Source: Cyanobacteriota bacterium
Lineage (GTDB): Bacteria; Cyanobacteriota; Cyanobacteriia; PCC-6307; Cyanobiaceae
NCBI GenBank assembly: GCA_026389255.1
Contig: JAPLIF010000079.1
Location: forward strand, 1-10,148
DNA length: 10,148 nucleotides
Direction: 5' to 3'
Positions 1 to 6,222 of this stretch are shown here, one piece after another. Position 1 is the first letter of the stretch. Every line of letters begins with the position of its first letter. A program made the position numbers and the translations under genes. The notes beneath the pieces were generated by a model. It searched no databases. It was not told the DNA's origin and worked only from the letters and a program-made list of their open reading frames with translations.

Positions 1-1
1 C

Positions 2-316
2 GGTCAGATCCGTAGGGTGGTGCTGAGTCGATTTCCCTATGCCGTCTATTTCCGCGAGCAGGACACTGAAATCCTCGTGATCGCTCTGCACGGTCGCCAG
101 GATCCCCGGCGCTGGAAACAGTGCACCCGAATGGGCATCGGCGATGCAGAGTGCCTGCAGGTTGCTGAGGTCGCCTGTGCCGCCCCGGTTCATCGGCACG
201 ATGGGGTCTATCTCCAGGGCCCCCTGTTGCGGGATTTGCCGAGCAACAGCCCGCCCCGCAGCATTCGCAGCGGCCCTTGGCGCATCGGTGAACCCTGTAC
301 TTCACCGAGCCGCTGA
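2..316 (+). pseudogene. RelE/ParE-family toxin, C-terminal part, running into unrelated sequence
   Basis: The reading frame is open from the left edge. Its first about 40 codons read like the C-terminal half of a RelE/ParE-type toxin of a type II toxin-antitoxin pair: an RRVVLSRFPYAVYFRE core strand, then a strand ending ALHGRQDPRRWK, the usual end of this family. Family members normally stop within a few residues of that point. Here the frame runs on for about 65 more codons to a TGA at 314-316, through DNA that on the other strand is HNH-gene relic, so the natural stop seems to have been lost at a junction near position 122. Known members cleave mRNA or poison gyrase; which applies cannot be told from this end. 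The N-terminal half and the antitoxin lie outside the window, so the GTG/GTG codons at 17-22 are internal and not a real start. Confidence 0.7.
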
Positions 317-693
317 TCAGGGTGCCGTGGCGGCTCCTGTGCCCGAAGCCGCAGGCTTCTGCGTGAGCAAACAGCCCACCTCCTCGCCGCGCTGCTCTCG
401 GAAGGCGTCAAGGCGTTGGCGGCACAGCTGCAGCAGCTCGTCGCGCTCGTTGTCGCTCAGCTCTTCTCCGCCCACTAGGGCGTAGGAGCCTTTCTCTCAG
501 CGGGTGATGCCGTTGAAGGTGAACCTTGCCCACCATGCGTTTTCCAGGATCCTCCGGGCCAGGTCCTGCGCCGGGGCGGGGCTGGCTGTTGCCTGGCCAA
601 TCCGTGGCCCATGCGTCTGCGTTCGGCGATGGACTCGCGCAGGCGCTGGTAGGTGGCACTGACTTGCGACAGTGCTGGCACAATGGGGAAATG
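131..693 (-). pseudogene. Decayed HNH-HIT nuclease-like gene, copy A
   Basis: No single frame is open, but pieces read in order on the minus strand. Around 693-545: SQVSATYQRLRESIAERR and QDLARRIL. Around 530-370: WWARFTFNGIT, a stop, then YALVGGEELSDNERDELL and LCRQRLDAFREQRGEEV. Around 330-250: ISGSVKYRVHRCAKGRCECC. After a frameshift, around 220-150: ALEIDPIVPMNRGG and DLSNLQALC. The last two are a Cys-pair plus HNH core (usual form ALEVDHIVP..HGG..DLSNLQALC), with the key His of the first motif changed to Pro. The relic ends CIADAH, which is the start of a HIT domain rather than the expected HNH zinc-ligand region. In cyanobacterial relatives I recall HNH and HIT joined in one protein, so this looks like an internal deletion joining the two. 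At least two frameshifts, one stop and the His loss make it dead. The N-terminal family is not recognised. Confidence 0.6.
468..571. repeat. Diverged direct repeat, copy A
   Basis: This stretch matches 1594-1737 in the same orientation. It includes a 35-base identical block (502-536 against 1628-1662) and a second near-identical block (544-571 against 1710-1737). Copy A lacks about 40 bases present between the two blocks in copy B. Both copies fall inside the decayed HNH-HIT-like gene, so the repeat is a gene-fragment duplication and not a transposon end. Confidence 0.8.
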
Positions 694-844
694 CGCGCTT
701 CTACGATGGCCAGTTCCGACCGGGAGCTTGAACACGTTCGGAAGATCGCGAATGCGCTACCGATGAATGCGCGCATCATCCGTGCCGTGGCCAGTTCCAC
801 GGCCATCGAAACGGGCCAGTCCGTCGCTGAACTGGAGCGTGCCC

Positions 845-1504
845 TCACCGATCGGCAGACCAGCCAGGTAGCGCCTGCCTGATTTTTTCCTCCATCGGGT
901 CGGGGTTCATCACAGCTCCTGCGCGGATTGCCCCGAAGTATGTCTCACGGTCCTGGTCCCAGGCTGAATAGTCCAGAGGGCCGATGCCTGCTTGGTAAGC
1001 CATCACATCCAGCAACAGCCGCGCAATGCGGCCATTGCCTTCACGGAAGGGGTGAATCAGCACAAATTCCAGATGCACCTCAGCAAGCCCGGTGACCAGT
1101 GCAGGCATCGTTTCAGGCTGGAACGGTGTCAGCCTGGTCAGCTGCTCGCTTTCGAAGGCTGCGAGGAGTTCAGGCAACAGATGGGCGCTGGCAAAGGCAA
1201 AGCCTTGTTTGCTGAGGTTGAATGTTCGAATCTTACCTGCCCAGTCGTAGATCTTGCTCAGCCAGTCGCTGTGCCAGCCGAGCAGGTCTGAGATTCGCAG
1301 AGGCTTGATTGAAATCTCTTTCCCAATTGTTGCCTGATAGAGATCAAGGAGTTGGTTCCGCTCCCATTCATCCATCACCACCGGATCGCTGATACCCAGC
1401 CGGTTGCGTAGGACCAGGCCATTCGAGCCAGGTTCACACTCAGCCGCAGATCCAAGCACTCTGTACCGACTCAACCGCCTACTCCACCGGCCACCAGGCC
1501 TCAT
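845..1504 (-). CDS. Fic-domain protein (probable AMP transferase or related toxin)
   Basis: Fic proteins transfer AMP, or sometimes another phosphate-containing group, to a hydroxyl of a target protein; many are toxins. The full signature HPFREGNGRIAR is present near residue 155, with the catalytic His, acidic Mg-binding residue, GNGR anion hole and second Arg. Upstream are the family's EPGSNGLVLRNRLGI lead-in and an IYDWAGKIRTFNLSKQGFAF segment that forms the beta-hairpin target flap. The frame is open from 1810, but everything above about 1504 is relic DNA. The ATG at 1504 gives 219 residues, a usual size, though no clear ribosome site marks it. I see no small antitoxin gene next to it and no certain inhibitory (S/T)xxxE(G/N) helix. 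It ends GWSADR at 845, perhaps shortened. It looks intact, flanked by two relic copies of another gene. Confidence 0.85.
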   Translation of the reverse strand: MRPGGRWSRRLSRYRVLGSAAECEPGSNGLVLRNRLGISDPVVMDEWERNQLLDLYQATIGKEISIKPLRISDLLGWHSDWLSKIYDWAGKIRTFNLSKQGFAFASAHLLPELLAAFESEQLTRLTPFQPETMPALVTGLAEVHLEFVLIHPFREGNGRIARLLLDVMAYQAGIGPLDYSAWDQDRETYFGAIRAGAVMNPDPMEEKIRQALPGWSADR

Positions 1505-1593
1505 TTTGACGAATTCACCACTCGCCCGGAACCATGCGCAGTGGAATCTGGTGCATCGCTGAGCCCGGTCTTTGACCGAACCGTTGAGCGTCG

Positions 1594-1737
1594 CCGCCCA
1601 CCAGAGCGTAGGGGCCGCGCTCGCAGTGGGTGATGCCGTTGAAGGTGAACCTTGCCCACCATCGGCTTGATGCGTTCGGTGTAGTTGTCGATCTGGGTCA
1701 CGTCCTCCCCCAGGATCCGGCGGGCCAGGTCCTGCGC
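1594..1737. repeat. Diverged direct repeat, copy B
   Basis: This is the partner of 468-571, in the same orientation, with 35 identical bases at 1628-1662 and a further near-identical block at 1710-1737. It contains about 40 extra bases between the blocks. The two copies flank the Fic gene and could have served as substrate for homologous gain or loss of the DNA between them. Confidence 0.8.
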
Positions 1738-1752
1738 GGGGGCTGGGGGGCA
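1594..1752 (-). pseudogene. Fragment of the HNH-HIT-like gene, copy B
   Basis: On the minus strand this reads AQDLARRILGEDVTQIDNYT then ERIKPMVGKV in one frame, and in the next frame FTFNGITHCERGPYALVGG. It is the same protein segment as in copy A, kept longer in the middle and without copy A's stop. Both copies need a frame change at the same place (before FTFNGIT), so either the ancestor was already shifted or my joining of the frames is wrong. It is not a gene on its own: sequence similarity to copy A ends after YALVGG, and the Fic gene follows. The function of this segment is not recognised. Confidence 0.5.
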
Positions 1753-1799
1753 GGGGGCTGGGGGGGCAGGTGGGCACTGGGGGGGGGTGACAGGGGTGG
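1738..1799 (+). other. G-rich tract with G-quadruplex potential
   Basis: At least six runs of three or more G occur in about 60 bases, including one run of nine or so near 1780-1788, separated by short CT, CA or CAGGT-like spacers. This satisfies the simple G-quadruplex pattern on the plus strand. It lies between the relic of copy B and the start region of the DUF433 gene. Confidence 0.6.
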
Positions 1800-1899
1800 C
1801 AGTTGCTCATTGAGGAACCATCTCCTTTTGGCGATGGCCCCCCACCCCGTCCAACGGGGTCACCAACCTCAGCTCCCTTACTATGCTTCAGCCTGAAAC

Positions 1900-2544
1900 A
1901 TGGTTCCTGCGATGCCCCCAGCCCTCACCGCCGCCGCAGGGGCCGCCCTGCTCGGAGCCGATGCCCGTCTGCTCAGTCAGGAATACCGCCGTGTGCTGGC
2001 CCCAACCGTCTCGCATTCCTCCGCAGCGCCGCTGCGCCTGGGCTTTCGTGAGCTGCTCTACTTCCAGGTGGTCAGCGCTCTGAGTGCCGAGGGGCTGCAG
2101 CTTTCGCCTGTTCAGAAGCGTCAGGTGTTCCGTGTCCTCACCGAGAAGACTCAGCGGTTGCCTGTGGACTCACCCCCGGGTCAGGTCGCTCTGAGTGAAT
2201 GGTCCCGTGGCAACGGTCAACTGCGCAAAACCGGTGCGGTGACCTTCAGCTTCGATCTCAGCAGCGTGAGCCAGGAGCTCCGCTATCGCTATCGGCTCCT
2301 CAGGCGGCCCCATGCCCTGGTGGAGAGCAATCCGGCCATCTGCTCGGGGCAGCCTGTGTTTCGGGGCACCCGAATTCCAGTTGCCGTGGTTGTGGAGCAG
2401 CTGCGCTCCGGCGTCAGCCGCACCGACCTGGAGGCCGACTTTCCCCAGCTCAGCACGCAGGCCCTCGACTACGCCCAGATCCAGGCCCGTCTGCCGAAGC
2501 CTCCAGGCCGTCCCCGCCAACCTCTCACCCTGCAGCGCGGCTGA
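1900..2544 (+). CDS. DUF433 antitoxin with N-terminal helix-turn-helix domain
   Basis: The 214-residue protein has two parts. Residues about 15-90 contain a MerR-like stretch (RLGFRELLYFQVVSALSAEG followed by a helix-rich segment), probably DNA-binding. Residues about 140-200 are a DUF433 domain, recognised by SNPAICSGQPVFRGTRIPV, VEQLRSGVSRTDLEADFPQL and a final helix. This HTH-DUF433 arrangement matches VapB45-type antitoxins, partners of DUF5615 PIN-like toxins, and a DUF5615 gene follows at once. Such proteins usually repress their own operon and neutralise the toxin. The start could be ATG 1900 or ATG 1912; no clear ribosome site separates them. The stop overlaps the open toxin frame. 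The gene appears intact, although its toxin partner does not. Confidence 0.8.
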   Translation: MVPAMPPALTAAAGAALLGADARLLSQEYRRVLAPTVSHSSAAPLRLGFRELLYFQVVSALSAEGLQLSPVQKRQVFRVLTEKTQRLPVDSPPGQVALSEWSRGNGQLRKTGAVTFSFDLSSVSQELRYRYRLLRRPHALVESNPAICSGQPVFRGTRIPVAVVVEQLRSGVSRTDLEADFPQLSTQALDYAQIQARLPKPPGRPRQPLTLQRG

Positions 2545-2555
2545 AGACCGATCCC

Positions 2556-2861
2556 TTGAGGCTGTTGATCGACGAAAACCTCAGCCCTCGTCTCGCCCGT
2601 TGGGCCTGTGACATGGGAATTCCAGCAGAGGCTGCCGTGCATGTCGGTCTTGCTGGCGCTGCGGATGAGGATGTCTTCGCCCATGCAGAAGCTGGTTTGA
2701 ATGCGGAAGAACAATGGCTCAGGGTCCAGTCAGCCATCCAGCTGATCAACCAGAGTTGTGGCCCTGACATGGTTAATCGGGTGCTTGAGGTTCAATCCGA
2801 CGTTGTTGTCCGATGGCATCAGATTCCCGCCAGATCATCTCAACAACCCTATATCGAATGA
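2556..2861 (+). pseudogene. DUF5615 PIN-like toxin with apparent internal deletion
   Basis: The N-terminus LRLLIDENLSPRLARWACD is the DUF5615 (Mut7-C/PIN-like) signature, with the first acidic active-site residues, followed by HVGLAGAADEDVFAHA. The C-terminus EAGLNAEEQWLRVQ and DMVNRVLEVQSDVVVRWHQI resembles the end of longer family members. Between HA and EAG (near 2686) the family normally has about 30-35 residues holding a second strand and another acidic residue (V-V-T-x-N/K-x-D-F type). They are absent here, and the frame is kept. The product would be 101 residues and probably inactive as a nuclease. No ATG fits; TTG 2556 or CTG 2541 are possible starts, 11 bases after or overlapping the antitoxin stop. 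The pair would be one operon. The deletion is inferred from memory of the family, not from an alignment. Confidence 0.6.
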
Positions 2862-3018
2862 ACCAGCTCCACCACCGCGTTCCATTCCGGCTGGTGCAAC
2901 GCCAACCCATCGGCCCCATGCCGCCGCGGGATCACCAGGCTGGGCCCAGGCGTCACCGGATCGGCATCGGCGATGCACACAGCTTCGAAAGCGCTCTCCA
3001 GCAGCACCCAGCCGCTGG
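2849..3018 (-). pseudogene. HIT-domain fragment (probable third piece of the HNH-HIT gene)
   Basis: On the minus strand the frame reads WVLLESAFEAVCIADADP, then VTPGPSLVIPRRHGADGLAL and HQPEWNAVVEL, ending in a stop at 2849-2851. This is the first half of a HIT domain (usual form LLEN..A..I.DA.PVTPGH.LVIPRRHV). The catalytic HxHxH half is absent. The normal N-terminal CxxC/FC start is also missing: transposase-like sequence takes over near 3018. The frame remains open to 3088 only by chance. HIT proteins are nucleotide hydrolases or transferases. Its CIADA coding stretch shares 15 identical bases (2963-2977) with the end of copy A (134-148), which ties the two pieces to one ancestral gene. 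Confidence 0.65.
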
Positions 3019-3020
3019 AT

Positions 3021-3859
3021 GGGGCCCGCAGTGGCTGCAACGCCTGGCGGCAATGGCAGGAGGCGCCGGGGGAGCGGGCGGCGAACAACGCTGTGATCTC
3101 CGCTGAGATCGAGGCGGTGTTTGAGGAGCACCGGGGCTTCTACGGCTCCCCCCGTATCCATCAGGAACTGCGTGCAGCCGGCTGCCATGTCGGGCTGCAT
3201 CGCGTCGCTCGGTTGATGCGCCTCAACGCCCTGAGGGCCAAGACCCGCAGGGCGTTCCGGCCCTGCACCAAAGCCACCAGCAGGACCTGCGGGGTGGTGG
3301 AGAATCTGCTGCAACAGGACTTCCAGCCCCCAGCTCCGAACCTCTATTGGGCGGGTGACATCACCTACATCCGCACCAGCGCTGGTTGGCGGTATCTAGC
3401 GGTCTGGATTGATCTGTACAGCCGCCGTGTTGTTGGCTGGAAGCTGGCTCACCGCATGGATACAGACCTGGTAATGGAAGCCCTCAACAGAGCTCTGGGC
3501 CACCGCCGGGTGGAACCGGAGCAACTGATCATCCACACGGATCAGGGCAGTCAGTATCGGGCCTCCGACTACCGCAAGCTGCTCAAGAAGCATGAGATCA
3601 GCTGCAGCATGTCTGCCAAGGGCTGCTGCTGGGACAACGCAGTTGTGGAGAGCTTTTTTCCACCCTCAAATTTGAACTGGACCTCGATGACGATGCTGAA
3701 ACCCTGTTCAATCCGGCTCAGATCCAGAGGTCATTGGCCTTCTGGATCGAGGGCTACTACAACCGCGAACGCCGCCATTCAACGATCGGTTTCCTCAGTC
3801 CAATCAATTACGAGCAATGCCTCGCGGCGACCCCTACAATCGATTTTGTGAAGCCCTGA
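3021..3859 (+). pseudogene. IS3-family transposase orfB, truncated and frameshifted
   Basis: This is the integrase-like DDE transposase. It opens with the end of the N-terminal region (GCNAWRQWQEAPGERAA), then the YGSPRIHQELR helix region, then the rve core: first Asp in WAGDITYIRT (codon 3357), second in HTDQGSQY (3540) and Glu in WDNAVVESFF (3648). The spacing, 60 and 35 residues, is classic DD35E. A T6 run at 3654-3659 then puts the frame off by one. The proper C-terminus continues in the -1 frame as STLKFELD, then GYYNRERRHSTIGFLSPINY, and ends at TGA 3857-3859. One missing T would explain this; a sequencing error or transcriptional slippage on the T run are alternatives. The N-terminal about 20-30 residues and orfA are lost. 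Confidence 0.85.
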
Positions 3860-4240
3860 GACCTGTTCACGAAATCGGGGGAACTCCACTGCTGCTCCGG
3901 AAATGCCAAGGGTGGCTTCATAGGCAAGGGCCAATTCATTCATCACTCCGTAGTCGGTCAGGTTGAGGCAGTTACCCGGGTAGGCAAAAGCGCCGATCAC
4001 CGATGGGGAGGATCTGCGGAGATTGGCCCAAGACAAAGCCCGCTCTGGGCTGTCGACCCAGAAATAGATGCCGTTGCCGAGCCAGTCGTAATCATTTTCG
4101 CTGGGCTGAAGTGTTGCCTCTCCACTCAAAACGGATTCAGCAACATCCTTGTCGCAGCCATGAAACAGCACCAAGGGGCCCAGGCTGTTCTTAGGCCGAC
4201 CGGGCATCCTGGCTGCGGTACGGAGGGGTGAGCTGGCCAT
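3779..4240 (-). pseudogene. ADP-ribosyltransferase-like protein, C-terminus cut by the IS element
   Basis: About 117 native residues are followed by about 36 residues read from the IS end. The native part has LVLFHGCDKDVAESVL near residue 23, then ENDYDWLGNGIYFWVDSPERALSWA, and later SVIGAFAYPGNCLNLTDYG. An FHG strand followed by G-x-GIYF is the arrangement seen in PARP/ART-like folds (His of the first motif, Tyr of the second). A catalytic Glu would lie further on, in the part lost. I recognise the family as a widespread uncharacterised one of about 200 residues; the enzymatic link is inference. From about 3888 downwards the frame is transposon DNA, so this is a fusion frame and not a natural end. 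Starts at 4240 or 4207 (MPGRPKN) are both possible. The cellular target is unknown; a toxin or phage-defence role would fit the neighbourhood. Confidence 0.6.
3862..3888. repeat. Putative right terminal repeat of the IS3-like element
   Basis: These bases lie just after the transposase stop and end with CCA where the neighbouring gene's coding similarity begins. The boundary is inferred from the protein on the minus strand changing character after GISGAAV. No left copy exists in the window for comparison. Confidence 0.4.
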
Positions 4241-4307
4241 CAGCGTCGATCAGGCCAGCATCCATCAGGAATCATCACTGCGCGGGCGCTGGCCCGTTGC
4301 CTGCGAA

Positions 4308-4505
4308 TCAGTCCTCGGGGTCCGGGCTGAGGGGTGGCAGCCGCCGCTCCACCTGCAGGAACACCAACCAGGCCAGACCGGCGCTGATGCCGCCGGTCCA
4401 GTCGTTGCGCAGCAGCTCCACGATCGACACCGTGCTGGCGCCGATGCGCAGGCCGCGCAGCAGGAAGCGGCCCAGCTTCTCCAGCTTCTCGCGGTTCACC
4501 GTCAT
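4308..4505 (-). CDS. Small hypothetical protein with one hydrophobic segment
   Basis: This is a 65-residue protein. It starts basic and helical (MTVNREKLEKLGRFLLRGLR), continues IGASTVSIVELLRNDWTGG and then a hydrophobic stretch (ISAGLAWLVFLQV) that could be one membrane helix, and ends in a proline/acid tail. The amino-acid pattern looks like a real conserved small protein of picocyanobacteria, but I cannot name a family. Its ATG overlaps the stop of the ORF above by one base (TGATG), which permits translational coupling. It lies upstream of and divergent from pntA. Function unknown. Confidence 0.55.
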   Translation of the reverse strand: MTVNREKLEKLGRFLLRGLRIGASTVSIVELLRNDWTGGISAGLAWLVFLQVERRLPPLSPDPED

Positions 4506-4708
4506 CAGCTGGGGCCATTGCAGAGGGGCTTCAGGTTGGCGGAAGGGCGGCGGGGGGTGATGGGCTCAGGGGTGGCCCCGTCGTCGATGAAGCCTTGGGC
4601 CTCAGGATCAGCCGCGTTGGCGGCGGCGAATGGAGAAGGGAGCTTCCGGCACCTGAATGGCTTGATCAGCTGCCCCCCCAAGCCTCCCCCCGGTGCGCGA
4701 CTCCGCAC
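4505..4708 (-). CDS. Small uncharacterised ORF upstream of the previous one
   Basis: The frame has 67 codons, rich in Pro, Ala and Arg, with the readable middle FAAANAADPEAQGFIDDGAT and no recognised domain or membrane segment. The main argument for it is the TGATG overlap with the next minus-strand gene and its position just upstream. GC-rich DNA produces such frames by chance, so it may not be expressed; it could instead be the leader region of the 4505 gene. Confidence 0.25.
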   Translation of the reverse strand: MRSRAPGGGLGGQLIKPFRCRKLPSPFAAANAADPEAQGFIDDGATPEPITPRRPSANLKPLCNGPS

Positions 4709-4725
4709 ATAGGTCGCGGTTTTGC

Positions 4726-4754
4726 TTGTTAGGGGTGCCCTCTTCCCTACTAAT
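4726..4754 (+). promoter_or_regulatory. Possible promoter of the pnt operon
   Basis: TTGTTA (4726-4731) and ACTAAT (4749-4754) are separated by 17 bases, each matching four of six sigma-70 consensus positions. They sit about 30 bases before the chosen pntA start. The pair stands out because this short stretch is A/T-richer than its GC-rich surroundings. It is a weak match by eye only. Confidence 0.3.
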
Positions 4755-4783
4755 GGACTCGGCCTGTGTCAGGTGGATCCTTG

Positions 4784-5932
4784 GTGAGATTTCTGGTGCC
4801 GCGGGAGCACTCCCCCGGCGAAAAGCGGGTGGCCGCCACGCCCGAGACCGTGCGGCGGCTGCTGGGCAAGGGGGTGACCGTGAAGGTGCAGCAGGGGGCC
4901 GGCGCCGCTGCAGGATTCCGGGATGATGATTTTTTGGCCGTCGGCGCCGAATTGGGCCCGGAGGAGGGCCTGCCCTGGGAGGAGGCCGACGGGGTGCTGT
5001 GCGTGCAGGCGCCACCGGCCGCAAGCCTGCAGCGCCTGCGGCCGGGCGCCCTGCTGGTGGGCCTGCTTTCGCCCTATGGCGCCACCGACCTGGCCGAGAC
5101 CCTCAACGGCCGCGAGGCCTCGGCCATCGCCCTGGAGCTGCTGCCCCGCATCAGCCGCGCCCAGAGCATGGATGTGCTCTCCTCCCAGGCCAACATCGCC
5201 GGCTATAAGGCGGTGGTGCTGGCCGCCGCCGCCCTCGATCGCTATGTGCCGATGCTGATGACGGCCGCCGGCACCATCCAGCCCTCGCGGGTGCTGGTGC
5301 TGGGGGCCGGTGTGGCCGGCCTGCAGGCCATCGCCACCGCCAAGCGCCTCGGCGGTGTGGTCTACGTGTCCGATGTGCGTGCCGCCGCCAAAGAACAGGT
5401 GGAATCCCTGGGGGGTCGCTTCATCGATCCGCCCGAACTGGAGGACAAGCCCGCCGAGGAGGGCGGCTATGCCAAGGCCGCCAGCGAGGCCTTCCTGGCG
5501 GCCCAACGCCAGCAGCTGGCCGACCAGCTCGCCCTCGCCGACATGGTGATCTGCACCGCCCTGGTGCCGGGCCGGACGGCGCCCCGACTGATCAGCGAAG
5601 AGATGCTCGATGGCATGCGGCCCGGCGCCGTGGTCGTCGATCTGGCCGTCGCCCAGGGCGGCAACTGCTTTGGCACCGTCGCCGGCCAGACGGTCGAGCG
5701 CCGCGGCGTGCAACTGATTGGTGCTGATGCCCTGCCCTCCAGCGTCCCCAACCACGCCAGCGCCCTCTACGCCCGCAACGTCGCCGCCCTGATCGAGCAC
5801 CTACTGGTCGAGGAGGGCCTGCGGCTCGATCCCGAGGATCCGATCCTGGCGGGCTGCCTGCTCACCCACGGCGGCACCTGCCGTCGTGAGGATGTCGTCT
5901 ATCCCAACGGTTCCCCCAACGGAGGTTCGTGA
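4784..5932 (+). CDS. pntA: NAD(P) transhydrogenase subunit alpha, part 1 (NAD-binding domain)
   Basis: This is the peripheral NAD(H)-binding domain I of proton-translocating transhydrogenase, the enzyme that uses the proton gradient to pass hydride from NADH to NADP+. The N-terminal AlaDH/PNT domain starts RFLVPREHSPGEKRVAATPE. The family signature RISRAQSMDVLSSQANIAGY lies near residue 120. The Rossmann motif VLVLGAGVAGLQAIATAKRLG near residue 172 is followed by YVSDVR, whose Asp binds NAD ribose. The product has 382 residues and lacks the membrane part, as expected for the split alpha subunit of cyanobacteria. I chose GTG 4784 because AGGTGG (4771-4776) lies seven bases before it; TTG 4781 or GTG 4766 are alternatives. 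The stop overlaps the next start by one base. Codon use is GC-rich and regular. It appears intact. Confidence 0.95.
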   Translation: MRFLVPREHSPGEKRVAATPETVRRLLGKGVTVKVQQGAGAAAGFRDDDFLAVGAELGPEEGLPWEEADGVLCVQAPPAASLQRLRPGALLVGLLSPYGATDLAETLNGREASAIALELLPRISRAQSMDVLSSQANIAGYKAVVLAAAALDRYVPMLMTAAGTIQPSRVLVLGAGVAGLQAIATAKRLGGVVYVSDVRAAAKEQVESLGGRFIDPPELEDKPAEEGGYAKAASEAFLAAQRQQLADQLALADMVICTALVPGRTAPRLISEEMLDGMRPGAVVVDLAVAQGGNCFGTVAGQTVERRGVQLIGADALPSSVPNHASALYARNVAALIEHLLVEEGLRLDPEDPILAGCLLTHGGTCRREDVVYPNGSPNGGS

Positions 5933-6222
5933 TGAGTGCCCTTTCCCAGGCCCTGTGGGTGCTGCTGCTCGGCAGCCTTTTGGGTCTTGAGCTGATCGGC
6001 AAGGTGCCCCCCACCCTGCACACGCCGCTGATGTCCGGCGCCAACGCCATCAGTGGCATCACCGTGCTCGCTTCGCTCACCCTCATCCAGAAGGCCGGTG
6101 ACAACCAGGCCCTGCTGTTGATCGGGGCCCTGTCCCTGGGCTTTGCCCTTTACAACGTGGTCGGTGGCTTCTTGATCACCGACCGCATGCTCGCCATGTT
6201 CCGCCGCAAGGGAGACAACTGA
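5932..6222 (+). CDS. pntAB: NAD(P) transhydrogenase subunit alpha, part 2 (membrane domain)
   Basis: This 96-residue membrane protein is the alpha2 share of domain II, which forms the proton channel together with the beta subunit. It has an N-terminal hydrophobic helix (LWVLLLGSLLGLELIGKVPP), the conserved HTPLMSGANAISGITVL segment that is a hallmark of the family, then two more helices and a basic cytoplasmic end (DRMLAMFRRKGDN). The start is ATG 5932, with GGAGG at 5921-5925 six bases before it; it overlaps the pntA stop as TGATG. A GTG at 5929 would add one residue but fits the ribosome site less well. Length and order match other cyanobacteria. Confidence 0.95.
   Translation: MSALSQALWVLLLGSLLGLELIGKVPPTLHTPLMSGANAISGITVLASLTLIQKAGDNQALLLIGALSLGFALYNVVGGFLITDRMLAMFRRKGDN

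Larger units (their letters stand above)
3020..3888 (+). mobile_element. IS3-family insertion sequence remnant, left end missing
   Basis: The element contains the orfB (transposase) part only. The orfA gene and the left terminal repeat are absent: recognisable sequence begins abruptly in the HIT relic around 3020. The right end probably falls at 3888, where the neighbouring minus-strand gene resumes; the terminal sequence read inward on the minus strand begins TGGAGTTCCCCCGATTTCG. Without the left end, target-site duplication cannot be checked, and the element cannot move by itself. Confidence 0.75.

Noticed and set aside
706..882. 58-codon plus-strand frame beginning MASSDRELEHVRKIANALP, faintly like the end of an SRP54 M domain or a small regulator
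   Set aside because: The resemblance rests on a few residues (a GQSVAELERAL-like end). It overlaps the 3' end of the Fic gene on the other strand, has no ribosome site and is not convincing by eye.
1505..1810. N-terminal extension of the Fic frame to 1810
   Set aside because: The translation there is Pro/Ser/Ala-rich and corresponds to the duplicated relic and G-rich tract read out of frame. Fic-like sequence begins only after about 1504.
3641..3665. Programmed -1 frameshift in the IS3 transposase
   Set aside because: IS3 elements use frameshifting between orfA and orfB, not after the catalytic Glu, and the frame here does not match an X-XXY-YYZ heptamer. A lost base or error is simpler.
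4769..5800. Long minus-strand open frame (343 codons) opposite pntA
   Set aside because: It is the GC-rich shadow of pntA: composition is dominated by Gly, His and Gln, with no domain.
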